Shown piece after piece: positions 28,627 through 37,699 of a DNA stretch of 64,000 bases. How positions within the stretch are numbered: position 1 is the first letter of the stretch; every line of letters begins with the position of its first letter. The position numbers were made by a program, and so were the translations under genes. Source of the stretch: Streptomyces sp. DSM 15324 (GTDB lineage Bacteria; Actinomycetota; Actinomycetes; Streptomycetales; Streptomycetaceae); assembly GCF_001514285.1 (NCBI RefSeq), contig NZ_KQ949025.1:65571-129570 (forward strand). Direction: 5' to 3'. A model generated the notes under the pieces. The model made no database searches. It saw only the letters and a list, made by a program, of their open reading frames with translations, and was not told the DNA's origin.

Positions 28627-30368
28627 CGAACGGAACCGGCCGCGAGCCGCGCGGACGCCGGCCGCAGCGCGGCCCGGACAGCGGCCACGATCCGCGCGTT
28701 CTCGTCCGTGTCCCGCACCGCGATCCGTACCGTGCGCCCCTCGTAGCGCGGCGACAGCGGGGACAGGTCGCGCAGGAACACGTCGTGCCGGCGGCACTCG
28801 GCCACCAGTCGCGCGGCGCTCGGTCCGTCCGGCGGGAGCGTGACGGTGAGGAAGTTCGCCACCGCCTCCTCGACCGTCAGGTCCCCGTCCGTGCCGGCCA
28901 GGTCGGCCGCCAGCCGGCGGCGCAGGACGTGGGTGCGCTCCCGGCGGTCGGCGTAGTACGCCGGGTCGCGCAGCGCGGCGACGGCGGCGAGCTGGGCCGG
29001 GAGGCCGACCGGCCACGGCGGGGTCCGGCGGCGCAGCTCCGCCGCCGTGACCGGCTCGGCGACCAGGTAGGCGGCGCGCAGGCCGGACAACGCGTACATC
29101 TTGGACAGGGAGGTGCAGACCACCACCCTGGGGTCCGTCGCGGCGAGGCCGGCCAGTGACTCGGCCGGGTCGACGTACCCCAGATACGCCTCGTCGATCC
29201 ACCAGCGGGTGCGGGCCGGTGCGGCCGAGAGGACCGGGCGGAGGGCGGCGGCCGGGGCGTGGCGGCCGGTCGGGTTGTTCGGGTTGACGAGGACCACGAG
29301 GTCGTAGCGGCCGGAGGCGACGGCGGCGGAGAGCCGGTCGGGGTCCACCCGCCAGCCGTCCTCGCGGCGCAGCGGCAGCCGGTCCACCCGGCAGCCGATC
29401 ACCCGCTCGGTGACATGGGCGTACTCGCCGTAGCAGGGGTCCGTCAGCAGGACCCGGCTCTGCGGGGTCAGCCAGTGGCCGAACGCCCGGAAGATCAGGT
29501 CGGAGGAGCCGGCGCCGACGGCGAGGGTGTCGGCCGGCAGGGCGCGGGCCGTGGCGATCTCCGCCAGCAGTCCCTCGGCGCCGGTCGGCGGGGAGGTCCG
29601 GGCGATCCAGTCCGGGTCCTCGGCGAGCACCGCGCGCACGCCGGGGGCGGGCGGGAACCAGGCGTCCAGGACGTCGGCCATGACGATGTCGTGGCGGCGG
29701 TGGAGGGCGCGGAAGTCGGTGCCGAGGGCGGTGAAGGAGGCACCGCCGTGCTCGCAGCCGTCGGGGCGGGGGTCGAAGGGCGCGTCCAGGCGCCAGTCCA
29801 CGGTGGTCCGCAGCCGCTCCAGGGCGCTGCCGTACCGGTCGGTCACGAGCCTCGTCAGCTCGGTGACGCCAGCGGTGAGCACCTCGAAGCTCTGGGCACC
29901 GCTGTGGACCGTGCGGCCGACCGGGGCGAGGCCGACGGACCGGTAGAGGTCGAGGAGGTCGGTGCGCCCCATCGCCACCAGGCGGCGGCCGCCGCGGGAG
30001 GCGGTCCAGCGCAGGGCGGCGTACATGAGCAGGGGCGCGGCGGCGGTGGCCCGCCAGCGCGGCTCGACGGTGAGGATGCGCACCTCGAACGGGTCCTCGT
30101 CGAGCAGGGGCAGTTCCTCGCGGGTCAGGTACTTGTCCAGCCCGTACCGTCCCAGCCAGGGCGGCGTCAGGCTGACGAACCCGATCCGGTGCGCTCCGCG
30201 GGCCGCGACCAGGTAGACGTTGTCCCCGTCCAGCCCGTCGCGGAGCCGCCCGGCCGGATCGGGGGCGTGCTGGCCCAGCTCCTGTGCGTAGACGCGGTGC
30301 CGCAGTTCATGGATCCAGTCCCTGTCCTCCTCGGTGGCGGAACGCAGCTGCAACGGGTCACGGCCCAT
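28623..30368 (-). CDS. FeeM/GNAT-like acyltransferase fused to PLP aminotransferase
   Basis: 581 residues, two enzymes in one chain. Residues 6-165 have a GNAT-fold acyltransferase pattern; LRHRVYAQELGQ recalls N-acyl amino acid synthases of the FeeM/autoinducer type. Residues about 225-570 form a class I/II (HisC-like) aminotransferase with NPNNPTG (362-368), WIDEAYLGYV and the PLP lysine Lys423 in SLSKMYALSGLR. It is coupled to the CdsA-like gene. A pathway making an acylated or lipid-linked amino compound is a reasonable inference; neither substrate is known. Confidence 0.85.
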   Translation of the reverse strand: MGRDPLQLRSATEEDRDWIHELRHRVYAQELGQHAPDPAGRLRDGLDGDNVYLVAARGAHRIGFVSLTPPWLGRYGLDKYLTREELPLLDEDPFEVRILTVEPRWRATAAAPLLMYAALRWTASRGGRRLVAMGRTDLLDLYRSVGLAPVGRTVHSGAQSFEVLTAGVTELTRLVTDRYGSALERLRTTVDWRLDAPFDPRPDGCEHGGASFTALGTDFRALHRRHDIVMADVLDAWFPPAPGVRAVLAEDPDWIARTSPPTGAEGLLAEIATARALPADTLAVGAGSSDLIFRAFGHWLTPQSRVLLTDPCYGEYAHVTERVIGCRVDRLPLRREDGWRVDPDRLSAAVASGRYDLVVLVNPNNPTGRHAPAAALRPVLSAAPARTRWWIDEAYLGYVDPAESLAGLAATDPRVVVCTSLSKMYALSGLRAAYLVAEPVTAAELRRRTPPWPVGLPAQLAAVAALRDPAYYADRRERTHVLRRRLAADLAGTDGDLTVEEAVANFLTVTLPPDGPSAARLVAECRRHDVFLRDLSPLSPRYEGRTVRIAVRDTDENARIVAAVRAALRPASARLAAGSVR

Positions 30369-30502
30369 GGAAACCTCTTTCGACGCGGGAGCTCCCCATG
30401 CTCGGGAAGCCGCGCCGGACGCGTCAGGGCCGGGCGACGCATGCGGGGTGAGTACGGCTACTCAGGCGCGGTCGCCGTCGTCGCCCCCTCTACGATCGCC
30501 CC

Positions 30503-31273
30503 ATGAGCTCCCGCACCCCCGTCCCGGTCCGCTGGACGTACGCCTTCGTCGACCGGCCCGCCGAGCGGTTCCGTACGGCGTGCGCGTTCTGGACCGCCGT
30601 CACGGGCACCACGCTGTCCCGACCGCGCGGTGAGCGGGAGGAGTTCGGCACCCTGCTGCCGGGCGGCGGCGCCGACGCCTGTGTGAAGGTCCAGGCCGTC
30701 GCGGACGGGGACGGCGGCGCGCATCTCGACTTCGCGGTGGAGGACGTGCCCGGGTTCGTCCGTGCGGCGACGGAGCTGGGGGCGGGGACGGTCGCCGCGC
30801 ACGACGGGTGGGCCGTGCTGCGCTCCCCGGCCGGGCAGGTGTTCTGCGCGGTGCCCTGGCAGGGGGAGTCCGTGCGGCCGCCCGTCGTCGGGGGCAGCCG
30901 GCTGGACCAGGTGAGCGTCGACGTCCCGCCGTCGGCGTACGGCGCCGAAGTCGCGTTCTGGAGCGCGCTGCTGCCCGACTGGTCGGCCCGGCCGGGGTCG
31001 CTGCCGGAGTTCCATGTGGTCGCTCCCCCGCCGGGGCTGCCAGTGCGCATCCTGCTCCAGCGGCTGGGCGAGGAGCGCCCGGCCTCCGCCCATCTGGACC
31101 TGGCCTGCGGCTCGGGCATCGACGCCGTGCGCGCCCGGCACGAGCGGCTCGGCGCGACGCTCGTCGCCCCGGCCCGGCACTGGACGGTGATGCGCGACCC
31201 GGCGGGCGCCCTGTACTGCCTGACGGGCCGGGACCCGGGGACGGGCGGGCTGCCGGCTCCGGCGTCCGGCTGA
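30503..31273 (+). CDS. VOC/glyoxalase-superfamily protein, two-domain
   Basis: 256 residues with two vicinal-oxygen-chelate half-domains (about 8-118 and 130-245). Each has the beta-alpha-beta-beta-beta pattern and ends in a 'DPAG' or 'SPAG' turn (LRSPAGQVFCAVPW; MRDPAGALYCLTG). Such tandem VOC proteins may be dioxygenases, isomerases or drug-binding proteins. Metal ligands cannot be assigned with confidence. It is divergent from the acyltransferase-aminotransferase gene; the ATG at 30503 is the only reasonable start. Confidence 0.84.
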   Translation: MSSRTPVPVRWTYAFVDRPAERFRTACAFWTAVTGTTLSRPRGEREEFGTLLPGGGADACVKVQAVADGDGGAHLDFAVEDVPGFVRAATELGAGTVAAHDGWAVLRSPAGQVFCAVPWQGESVRPPVVGGSRLDQVSVDVPPSAYGAEVAFWSALLPDWSARPGSLPEFHVVAPPPGLPVRILLQRLGEERPASAHLDLACGSGIDAVRARHERLGATLVAPARHWTVMRDPAGALYCLTGRDPGTGGLPAPASG

Positions 31274-31274
31274 G

Positions 31275-31613
31275 TCAGCGGGTCCAGGGCTCCACGTCCA
31301 CCACGGCGTCCACCGGGATCGGCCCGTACACGTGCGGGAACTCCTCGCCGCCGGGTTCCGGTGCCTCGTACTTCAGCGGGACGTCCAGCCGGGCCGGGTC
31401 CACCACCAGGACCACCAGGTCGTCGGGGCCGTCGTAGGAGCCGTAGAGGAAGGCGGCGACCTTGGGGAGCTGGGTGCGGGTGGAGCAGTGGACGAACCCC
31501 TCCTGCGCGAGGGTGCGGCCCCGGGTGGACCAGGTGTAGGCGCCCTGCGCGCGGGCCGCCGTCCAGAGCGCGCGTTCGGTGATGTGGAGGATGTGCGGAA
31601 GGGGTTCGGTCAT
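31275..31613 (-). CDS. DUF952 family protein
   Basis: 112 residues. The family pattern is present: HITERALWTAARAQGAYTW, GFVHCSTRTQLPKVAAFLYG, then FPHVYGPIPVDAVVDV near the end. The conserved His/Cys of GFVHCS suggests an active or ligand site, but no function is established. It is convergent with the VOC gene (1-bp gap) and upstream of the zinc-ribbon gene. Confidence 0.85.
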   Translation of the reverse strand: MTEPLPHILHITERALWTAARAQGAYTWSTRGRTLAQEGFVHCSTRTQLPKVAAFLYGSYDGPDDLVVLVVDPARLDVPLKYEAPEPGGEEFPHVYGPIPVDAVVDVEPWTR

Positions 31614-31622
31614 GGGGTCACG

Positions 31623-31826
31623 CTAACCGGTCGGCTCGCGGCGGACCTCCGGCTCCTCCTCGTGGGTCACCGCCGGGGCGCCCTCCTCGACGTACGCCTC
31701 GCACCCGGTGTTGTGGCACGGGCCCGGCACCCAGCGCGGGACCCAGGTGCCCAGGGTCTTGTGGCGCCGGACGACGGACTGTACGGGCTGCCCGCAGAGG
31801 GGACAGACACGCTGTTCTCTGTCCAT
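31623..31826 (-). CDS. small zinc-ribbon protein
   Basis: 67 residues. CPLCGQPV near the N-terminus and CHNTGC later give a possible four-Cys zinc site; the tail is acidic. The ATG at 31826 follows a TGAGGGC. It lies 9 bp upstream of the DUF952 gene on the same strand, so the two may be cotranscribed. Function unknown. Confidence 0.65.
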   Translation of the reverse strand: MDREQRVCPLCGQPVQSVVRRHKTLGTWVPRWVPGPCHNTGCEAYVEEGAPAVTHEEEPEVRREPTG

Positions 31827-31865
31827 GCCCTCAGCGTAGGGCGGGTGCGCCCGCAGCGCTCCCTT

Positions 31866-32078
31866 GTGTACGTCCGTACGACGACGCCGTTGCCGAAGGG
31901 ATCGGACGATCTCGACGTCCGGGTCGGGCGACCGGCCAGGGTGCAGGAGGCGACGTCGGGCCTCGCGGGCCTCGGCCGCCGAGCGGGCGTGGGCCCTCGA
32001 CACCCGGCTGCCCGTCCGGGGGTGCCGGAGGGGCTGGTGGAGCGGATCGTCGCGACGCTGCTGCCGCAGGGGGCCTGA
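31866..32078 (+). CDS. possible small ORF, uncertain
   Basis: 70 residues from a GTG, ending VPEGLVERIVATLLPQGA, which reads like protein. No SD sequence and no recognisable family were seen. It fills a space between convergent units, and a terminator follows at 32092. It could equally be noncoding. Confidence 0.2.
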   Translation: MYVRTTTPLPKGSDDLDVRVGRPARVQEATSGLAGLGRRAGVGPRHPAARPGVPEGLVERIVATLLPQGA

Positions 32079-32091
32079 CCGGCGGAGAACA

Positions 32092-32134
32092 CCGGCGGGC
32101 CCCGCACGCCGTGGGGAGGTGCGGGACCCGCCGG
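32092..32134. terminator. terminator after polyprenyl synthase
   Basis: CCGGCGGGCCCCGCAC and GTGCGGGACCCGCCGG make a 16-bp stem with one mismatch, ending 3 bp past the minus-strand polyprenyl synthase stop. Its symmetry allows use from either side. Confidence 0.8.
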
Positions 32135-32136
32135 GG

Positions 32137-33276
32137 TCAGGTGCTGCGCCGGGTCACGAACTCGGCCAGGGACAGCAGACCGCCCGCGGACTCCGGGTCC
32201 GGGATCGCCCGGGCCAGTTCGTCCATCGCCCGGGACATCCGGTCGGCCGCCTGGTCCTGCGCCCAGGCCCGGCCCCCGGCCCGCTCCACCGCCAGCGCGG
32301 TGCGGACGAGGTCGTCCGGATCCTCCGGCACGGGCGGCCGGGCGTACAGCTCGGCGAGTTCGCCGGCGGCCGGGGTGCCGGAGGCCAGGGCGGCGACCAC
32401 CGGCAGGGACTTCTTGCGGGCGGCGAGATCGGCGCCCGCGGGCTTCCCGGTGTGCCCGGGGTCGCCCCATATGCCGATGACGTCGTCGATGAGCTGGAAG
32501 GCCAGCCCGGCCTCCCGGCCGAACGCGTCCAGCGCGTCGACGTCCTGCGGCGCCGCCCCCGCGTACAGGGCGCCCACCGCGCAGGCGCATCCGATCAGCG
32601 CACCCGTCTTGGCCTCGGCCATGACGAGCACCTCGTCGAGGGTGACGTCGGCGGGCGACCGCTTCTCCAGCGCCGTGTCGGTCCCCTGGCCCTCGCAGAG
32701 CTCCACCACACAGGCCGCGAGCCGGGCGGCCGCCTCCGCGGCCGCCGGGTGCGGATCCCGCGCGAGCATGCCGAGGGCCTGAGCCTGGAGGGCGTCCCCG
32801 GCGAGGATCGCGGCGGCGTCGCCGAACACGGTCCAGGCGGTGGGGCGGTGCCGGCGGGTGGTGTCCCGGTCCATCACGTCGTCGTGCAGCAGCGTGAAGT
32901 TGTGGACCAGTTCGACCGCGGCGGCGGCCCGGGCGGCCGCCGCCCGGGCCGCCGGACCGCCGAGCGCGGTGGCCGCCGCGAGAACCAGCGCGGGCCGGAT
33001 CGCCTTGCCCGCGTTCCCCGCGGCCGGGGTGCCGTCGGCCTGCTCCCAGCCGAAGTGATAGCGGGCGACCCGGCGCATCTGGCGGGGTAACGAGTCGACG
33101 GCGGCGCGCAGTTCGGGGTCGACCGCCGCCCTGGCACGCTCCAGGATCGCGGTCGCCTCCTGCCCGTCGGAGGCCGCCGGGCCGGTCCCCTCCTCGCCGC
33201 CGCCCCGGCTCTCCCCCTGGCTCCCGATGGACCTCCGCCTTTCCCGCGTCCCGTACGGCCTGGTGGCGGAGGTCAC
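32137..33276 (-). CDS. polyprenyl (geranylgeranyl-type) diphosphate synthase, likely encapsulin cargo
   Basis: 379 residues. The trans-prenyltransferase core starts at about residue 42. The first Asp-rich motif is DDVMD (132-136), with the chain-length region HNFTLLH just before; the second is DDVIG (264-268), as in many actinobacterial GGPP synthases. It condenses IPP onto allylic diphosphates. Residues 1-40 are disordered, Gly/Glu/Arg-rich and absent from ordinary synthases, like the targeting extensions of encapsulin cargo. The GTG start overlaps the stop of the EshA-like shell gene (GTGA), so the two are coupled. Confidence 0.92.
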   Translation of the reverse strand: MTSATRPYGTRERRRSIGSQGESRGGGEEGTGPAASDGQEATAILERARAAVDPELRAAVDSLPRQMRRVARYHFGWEQADGTPAAGNAGKAIRPALVLAAATALGGPAARAAAARAAAAVELVHNFTLLHDDVMDRDTTRRHRPTAWTVFGDAAAILAGDALQAQALGMLARDPHPAAAEAAARLAACVVELCEGQGTDTALEKRSPADVTLDEVLVMAEAKTGALIGCACAVGALYAGAAPQDVDALDAFGREAGLAFQLIDDVIGIWGDPGHTGKPAGADLAARKKSLPVVAALASGTPAAGELAELYARPPVPEDPDDLVRTALAVERAGGRAWAQDQAADRMSRAMDELARAIPDPESAGGLLSLAEFVTRRST

Positions 33277-34679
33277 CGCCAGCGGCCGATCTCGACGTTC
33301 TCCAGGACGCCCAGCGCGTCCGGCACCAGCACCGCCGCCGAGTAGTAGGCCGTCACCAGGTAGTTGATGATCGACTGCTCGTTGATGCCCATGAACCGCA
33401 CGGACAGGCTGGGCTCGATCTCGTCCGGGATCCCGGACTGGCGCAGGCCGATGACGCCCTGGTCCTGCTCGCCCAGACGCATCGCGATGATCGAGCTGGT
33501 CCGGGCCTCGGTGACCGGGATCTTGTTGCAGGGGTAGATCGGCACCCCGCGCCAGGTGGGGATCCGGTTGCCGCCCATGTCGATCGTCTCGGGCACCAGC
33601 CCGCGCTTGTTGAGCTCGCGGCCGATCGCGGAGATCGCGCGCGGGTGGGCGAGCAGCATCTTGGTGCCGCGGCGCCTGCTGAGCAGCTCGTCCAGGTCGT
33701 CCGGGCTCGGCACGCCGTCGTGCGGCTGGAGCCGCTGGTCGTACTCGCAGTTGTGGAGGAGACCGAACTCCCGGTTGTTGACCAGCTCGTGCTCCTGGCG
33801 CTCCTTGATCGCCTCGACCGTGAGCCGCAACTGCTGCTCGGTCTGGTTCATGGGCTGGTTGTAGAGGTCGGCCACGCGCGTGTGGATGCGCAGGACGGTC
33901 TGGGCGATGCTCAGTTCGTACTCGCGCGGGCGGGCGTCGTAGTCCACGAACGTGTGCGGGAGGTCGGGCTCACCGGCGTGGCCCGCGGCCAGGTCGACGG
34001 CCTTCTCGCCGTACTTGTTGGTGCGCTGCTCGGGAATGGCGCGCAGCCGGCGCAGGTGCGCGCGCAGGGTGTCGGAGCGCTCGGCGATCTGCTCGACGTC
34101 CTGGCGGGCCAGGATCAGCACCGTGCAGGCGGTGTCGGCGCGGGCGGTGTACTCCCAGATCGCGTCGGCGTCGAGCAGCGCCTGGTCGCCGAAGTAGGCG
34201 CCGTCGGCGAGGACGCCGAGCACCTGGTCGTCGCCGTAGGGGCCGGTGCCGACCTTCTCGACGCGGCCGTGCGCCAGCAGGTAGACCTCGTCGGACTGGT
34301 TGCCGAAGGAGGCGATGACCTCGCCGGGGCCGAACTCCCGCTGCCGGCAGCGCTGGGCCAGCTCCGACAGCACCTCGTCGTCCTCGTAGTCGCGCAGCGC
34401 CGGCAGTTCGCCCAGCTCGGCCGGGATGACCTCGACGCGGTCGCCGGTCTTGACGAACGTGATGCGGCCGTCCCCGACCGCGTACGTCAGCCGCCTGTTG
34501 ACCCGGTACGTGCCGCCCTGTACGTCCACCCAGGGCAGGGTCCGCAGCAGCCAGCGGGAGCTGATCTCCTGCATCTGGGGTGCGGACTTGGTCGTGGTGG
34601 CCAGGTTCCGCGCGGCCGCGGTGCCGAGACTCTGCTGCGGCTTGCCCGCGTCCGTGCGGACCTCTTCGCCTACCGACAT
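33273..34679 (-). CDS. eshA: EshA-like Family 2B encapsulin shell protein with cyclic-nucleotide-binding domain
   Basis: 468 residues. A CNMP-binding domain (about 95-215; [30 protein letters not shown]) is inserted between segments of an HK97-like shell fold. That is the architecture of Family 2B encapsulins. It matches EshA of S. griseus and S. coelicolor, a developmental protein that forms large particles and affects ppGpp and hyphal growth. The phosphate cassette has FGDQALL in place of canonical FGE. The ATG at 34679 follows GGGAGGG. It is coupled to the polyprenyl synthase, its probable cargo. Confidence 0.9.
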   Translation of the reverse strand: MSVGEEVRTDAGKPQQSLGTAAARNLATTTKSAPQMQEISSRWLLRTLPWVDVQGGTYRVNRRLTYAVGDGRITFVKTGDRVEVIPAELGELPALRDYEDDEVLSELAQRCRQREFGPGEVIASFGNQSDEVYLLAHGRVEKVGTGPYGDDQVLGVLADGAYFGDQALLDADAIWEYTARADTACTVLILARQDVEQIAERSDTLRAHLRRLRAIPEQRTNKYGEKAVDLAAGHAGEPDLPHTFVDYDARPREYELSIAQTVLRIHTRVADLYNQPMNQTEQQLRLTVEAIKERQEHELVNNREFGLLHNCEYDQRLQPHDGVPSPDDLDELLSRRRGTKMLLAHPRAISAIGRELNKRGLVPETIDMGGNRIPTWRGVPIYPCNKIPVTEARTSSIIAMRLGEQDQGVIGLRQSGIPDEIEPSLSVRFMGINEQSIINYLVTAYYSAAVLVPDALGVLENVEIGRWR

Positions 34680-34852
34680 GGAGAAACGCCCTCCCGAATC
34701 ACGCACGGGCGCCGAACTGCGCCGGTGCACTGGTACGCGGACAAGCCTTCCATCACGGTGTGTGGTCGTGGTATTACACGAAAGAGCGGGAATGGATCAT
34801 CGCGGAGCTGGGCAGAGGGACGTTCCGGCGAACGGTGTTCGACAATGTGCGG
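34680..34852. promoter_or_regulatory. divergent promoter region of the eshA operon
   Basis: A 173-bp A/T-richer spacer between divergent genes. On the minus strand, TAATAC (in GTGTAATACC, around 34770) is a good -10 for eshA; no matching -35 was settled. Confidence 0.4.
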
Positions 34853-35737
34853 ATGACCCATCTGCGCCCCCGCCTGCCCTCCCCGCTCCAGGAGGTGGCC
34901 GACGACCGGTTCGCCCGGCACGGGGTGCGGCTGCTGCTGAAGCGGGACGACCTGATCCATCCGGAGCTGATCGGCAACAAGTGGCGCAAGCTCGCGCCCA
35001 ATCTGACGGCGGCGGCCGGGCGGACGGTGCTCACCTTCGGCGGCGCCTGGTCGAACCATCTGCGCGCCACCGCCGCGGCGGGGCGGCTCCTCGGGCTGTC
35101 CACGGTGGGCGTGGTGCGCGGTGACGAGCTGGCGGGCCGGCCGCTGAACCCCTCCCTGGCCCGGTGCGCCGCCGACGGGATGCGACTGCACTTCGTGGAC
35201 CGGGCGACGTACCGACGCAAGGGCGAGCCGGACGTCGTCGCGCGCGTGCTGCGCGCGTCGGGCGCCCCGGACGCCTATGTCGTGCCGGAGGGCGGCAGCA
35301 ACGCGCCGGCCGTACGCGGCTGCCGGGTGCTGGGCGAGGAGCTGCGCGGACGGGCCGACGTGGTCGCGGTGGCCTGCGGGACCGGCGGCACGCTCGCGGG
35401 GCTGGCCGCCGGGCTCGGCCCCGGGCAGCGCGCCCTGGGCGTTCCGGTTCTCAAGGGGGGCTTCCTCGACGACGAGATACAGGCTTTGCAGGAGGCGGCG
35501 TTCGGCGGTCGGCGGGGCGAGTGGCGGCTCGACGAGCGCTTCCACTTCGGCGGGTACGCGCGGGTCACCCCCGGGCTGGAGGCCTTCGCGGAGGACTTCG
35601 AGCGGCGGCACGGCCTGCCGGTGGAACGTCTCTATGTCGCCAAGGTGCTCTACGGACTTGTCGCCCTGGCCGAGGAGGGTGCCTTTCCGCGCGGGACGAC
35701 GGTGGCGGCGGTCGTCACCGGGCGCCCCTTCCCATAG
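34853..35737 (+). CDS. D-cysteine desulfhydrase / ACC deaminase family PLP enzyme
   Basis: 294 residues, fold-type II PLP enzyme. The PLP lysine lies in LIGNKWRKLAPN, followed by TFGGAWSNHLRATAAA. The phosphate loop is ACGTGGTLAGLAAGL. The family includes D-cysteine desulfhydrase (DcyD) and ACC deaminase; specificity is not clear from sequence. The ATG at 34853 starts just before the conserved LPSPLQEV; the frame is open upstream without homology-like residues. It is divergent from the encapsulin operon. Confidence 0.87.
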   Translation: MTHLRPRLPSPLQEVADDRFARHGVRLLLKRDDLIHPELIGNKWRKLAPNLTAAAGRTVLTFGGAWSNHLRATAAAGRLLGLSTVGVVRGDELAGRPLNPSLARCAADGMRLHFVDRATYRRKGEPDVVARVLRASGAPDAYVVPEGGSNAPAVRGCRVLGEELRGRADVVAVACGTGGTLAGLAAGLGPGQRALGVPVLKGGFLDDEIQALQEAAFGGRRGEWRLDERFHFGGYARVTPGLEAFAEDFERRHGLPVERLYVAKVLYGLVALAEEGAFPRGTTVAAVVTGRPFP

Positions 35738-35747
35738 GGCCGGCGGC

Positions 35748-37343
35748 TCAGCCCGCCTCGCGGTAGGCCGCCGCCTCCTCCAGGTCCAGCCTGCGCAGCA
35801 GGGTGCGGAGCATCTCGTCGTCGATGTAGCGGGCGTCGCGCAGCCGGACGAACATCGCGCGCTCGGCGCTGATCATCTCGCGGGACAGCCTGCGGTAGGT
35901 GTCGTCGACGGTCTCGCCGGTGACCGGGTTGACCTGGCCGAGGCGCTCCCAGACGGCGTTGCGGCGGCGTTCCAGGACGTCGCGGAGCCGGTCGGCGAGG
36001 GGTGGGGGCAGGGCGTTGCGCTCGTCGGCCAGCAGCGCGTCGAGGCGCTCCTCGGCGACCCGGGAGGCCTGCGCCTGGGCGTTCGCCTCGGCGAGGGTGG
36101 CGGCCTGCGCGTCGGGGGCGGGGAACTTCAGCATGCGGATCAGCGGGGGCAGGGTGAGGCCCTGCACGACCAGGGTGCCGATGACGGTGGTGAACGTCAG
36201 GAAGAGGATCAGGTTGCGGTGCGGGAAGGGCTCGCCGTGCTCGACGGTGAGCGGGATGGAGAAGGCGATCGCGAGCGAGACCACGCCCCGCATGCCTGCC
36301 CAGCCGATGACGAAGGGGCCCCGCCAGGTGGGGTTGTCCTCCCGCGCGCGGATGCGGGCCGAGAGGGCCCGCGGCAGGAAGGTCGCCGGATAGACCCACA
36401 GGAAGCGGGCGCCGACGACCACCAGGAAGAGGGCGACGGCGTACCAGGCGGCGTCCAGGCCCTCGTACGAACCGAGGCCTCTGAGGACCACCGGCAGTTG
36501 CAGGCCGATCAGGGCGAAGACCGCCGACTCCAGGATGAAGGCGACCATCTTCCACACGGCCTCCTCCTGGAGGCGGGTGGCGAAGTCGACCTCCCACGCG
36601 CGGTGGCCGAGATAGAGGGCGACGACGACCACGGCGAGGACGCCGGAGGCGTGGAACTGTTCGGCGGAGGCGTAGGCGACGAACGGGATGAGCAGGGAGA
36701 GCGTGTTCTGCAGGAGCGGTTCCTTCAGGTGGGTGCGCAGCCAGTGCAGGGGGGCCATGAGGATCAGCCCCGCGGCGACCCCGCCGACCGCCGCGACCAG
36801 GAACTCCTTGATGCCGCCCGCCCAGGACGCGCCCTCGCCGACCACGACGGCGAGGGCCACCTTGTAGGCGGTGATGGCGGTGGCGTCGTTCAGCAGGGAC
36901 TCGCCCTGGAGGATCGTGGTGATCCTCGACGGCAGCCCGACCCGGCGGGCCACCGCCGTGGCCGCGACGGCGTCCGGCGGCGCCACCACCGCGCCCAGCA
37001 CCAGCGCGGCGGTCAGCGGCAGCCCGGGGACCAGCAGATAGGCGGCCCAGCCGACGGCGACCGTCGCGAACAGCACGTATCCGACCGAGAGCAGGGCCAC
37101 CGGCCGCAGCTGGGCGCGCAGGTCGAGGTAGGAGCTGTCGGTGGCCGAGGTGTACAGCAGCGGGGGCAGCAGCAGGGGCAGGACGACGTCCGGGTCCAGG
37201 GTGTAGTCCGGGACTCCGGGCACGTACGAGACCACCAGCCCGACGGCGACCAGCAGCAGCGGCGCCGGCACCGGGGTGCGCCGGGCCGCGGCCGCGACCG
37301 CCGCGCTGCCCGCCACCAGCAACAGCAGTGGCATCACGTCCAT
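35748..37343 (-). CDS. CPA1-family Na+/H+ antiporter
   Basis: 531 residues with about 12 membrane helices in the first 410. Key motifs are VVAPPDAVAATAVARR and ESLLNDATAITAYK (acidic transport residues) and the Arg-containing GWAGMRGVVSLAIAF. The C-terminal approximately 120 residues are a charged cytoplasmic regulatory tail. It exchanges external H+ for internal Na+ for pH and salt homeostasis. The ATG at 37343 begins directly with the first hydrophobic helix. It is divergent from the UBP zinc-finger gene by 59 bp. Confidence 0.93.
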   Translation of the reverse strand: MDVMPLLLLVAGSAAVAAAARRTPVPAPLLLVAVGLVVSYVPGVPDYTLDPDVVLPLLLPPLLYTSATDSSYLDLRAQLRPVALLSVGYVLFATVAVGWAAYLLVPGLPLTAALVLGAVVAPPDAVAATAVARRVGLPSRITTILQGESLLNDATAITAYKVALAVVVGEGASWAGGIKEFLVAAVGGVAAGLILMAPLHWLRTHLKEPLLQNTLSLLIPFVAYASAEQFHASGVLAVVVVALYLGHRAWEVDFATRLQEEAVWKMVAFILESAVFALIGLQLPVVLRGLGSYEGLDAAWYAVALFLVVVGARFLWVYPATFLPRALSARIRAREDNPTWRGPFVIGWAGMRGVVSLAIAFSIPLTVEHGEPFPHRNLILFLTFTTVIGTLVVQGLTLPPLIRMLKFPAPDAQAATLAEANAQAQASRVAEERLDALLADERNALPPPLADRLRDVLERRRNAVWERLGQVNPVTGETVDDTYRRLSREMISAERAMFVRLRDARYIDDEMLRTLLRRLDLEEAAAYREAG

Positions 37344-37402
37344 GTCTCGCCCGCCTCGTTTTTCCGCGCGGTCCCCCGCGCGACCGTCGTAATGTGGCAA
37401 TC

Positions 37403-37663
37403 ATGAAACAGTGCACGCACGCCGAAGCGCTGCCCGACCCCGAACCCGTCCCGCTCGGTGAGACGTGTCCGGAGTGTCTGCGGGACGGCACCCACCCGGT
37501 GCAGTTGCGGCTGTGCCTGACGTGCGGCCACGTCGGCTGCTGCGACTCCTCGCCGAGCCGGCACGCCACCGGGCATCACGACGAGACCGGGCATCCCGTG
37601 ATGCGGACCTTCGAGCCCGGGGAGAACTGGCGCTGGTGCTTCGTCGATCATGTCCTCGTATGA
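37403..37663 (+). CDS. UBP-type zinc-finger protein
   Basis: 86 residues, essentially a single ZnF-UBP domain: C-x-H at the start (QCTHAE), CPECLRDG, LRLCLTCGHVGCCDSS and HATGHHDETGHPV. The Cys/His pattern matches the fold that in eukaryotes binds ubiquitin tails. Bacteria lacking ubiquitin use it for unknown ends; Streptomyces does not have the Pup-ligand equivalent obvious here. An in-frame GTG at 37394 is an alternative start. The divergent Na+/H+ antiporter neighbour is commonly paired with this family, so a link to transporter regulation is inferred. Confidence 0.87.
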   Translation: MKQCTHAEALPDPEPVPLGETCPECLRDGTHPVQLRLCLTCGHVGCCDSSPSRHATGHHDETGHPVMRTFEPGENWRWCFVDHVLV

Positions 37664-37699
37664 GCGTCGGAGAGACGGCCCGGGCGTCCGGCGGGTACG

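Noticed and set aside
29259..30506. 415-codon plus-strand frame opposite the acyltransferase-aminotransferase gene
   Set aside because: No domain-like sequence; it mirrors the codon bias of the real minus-strand gene.
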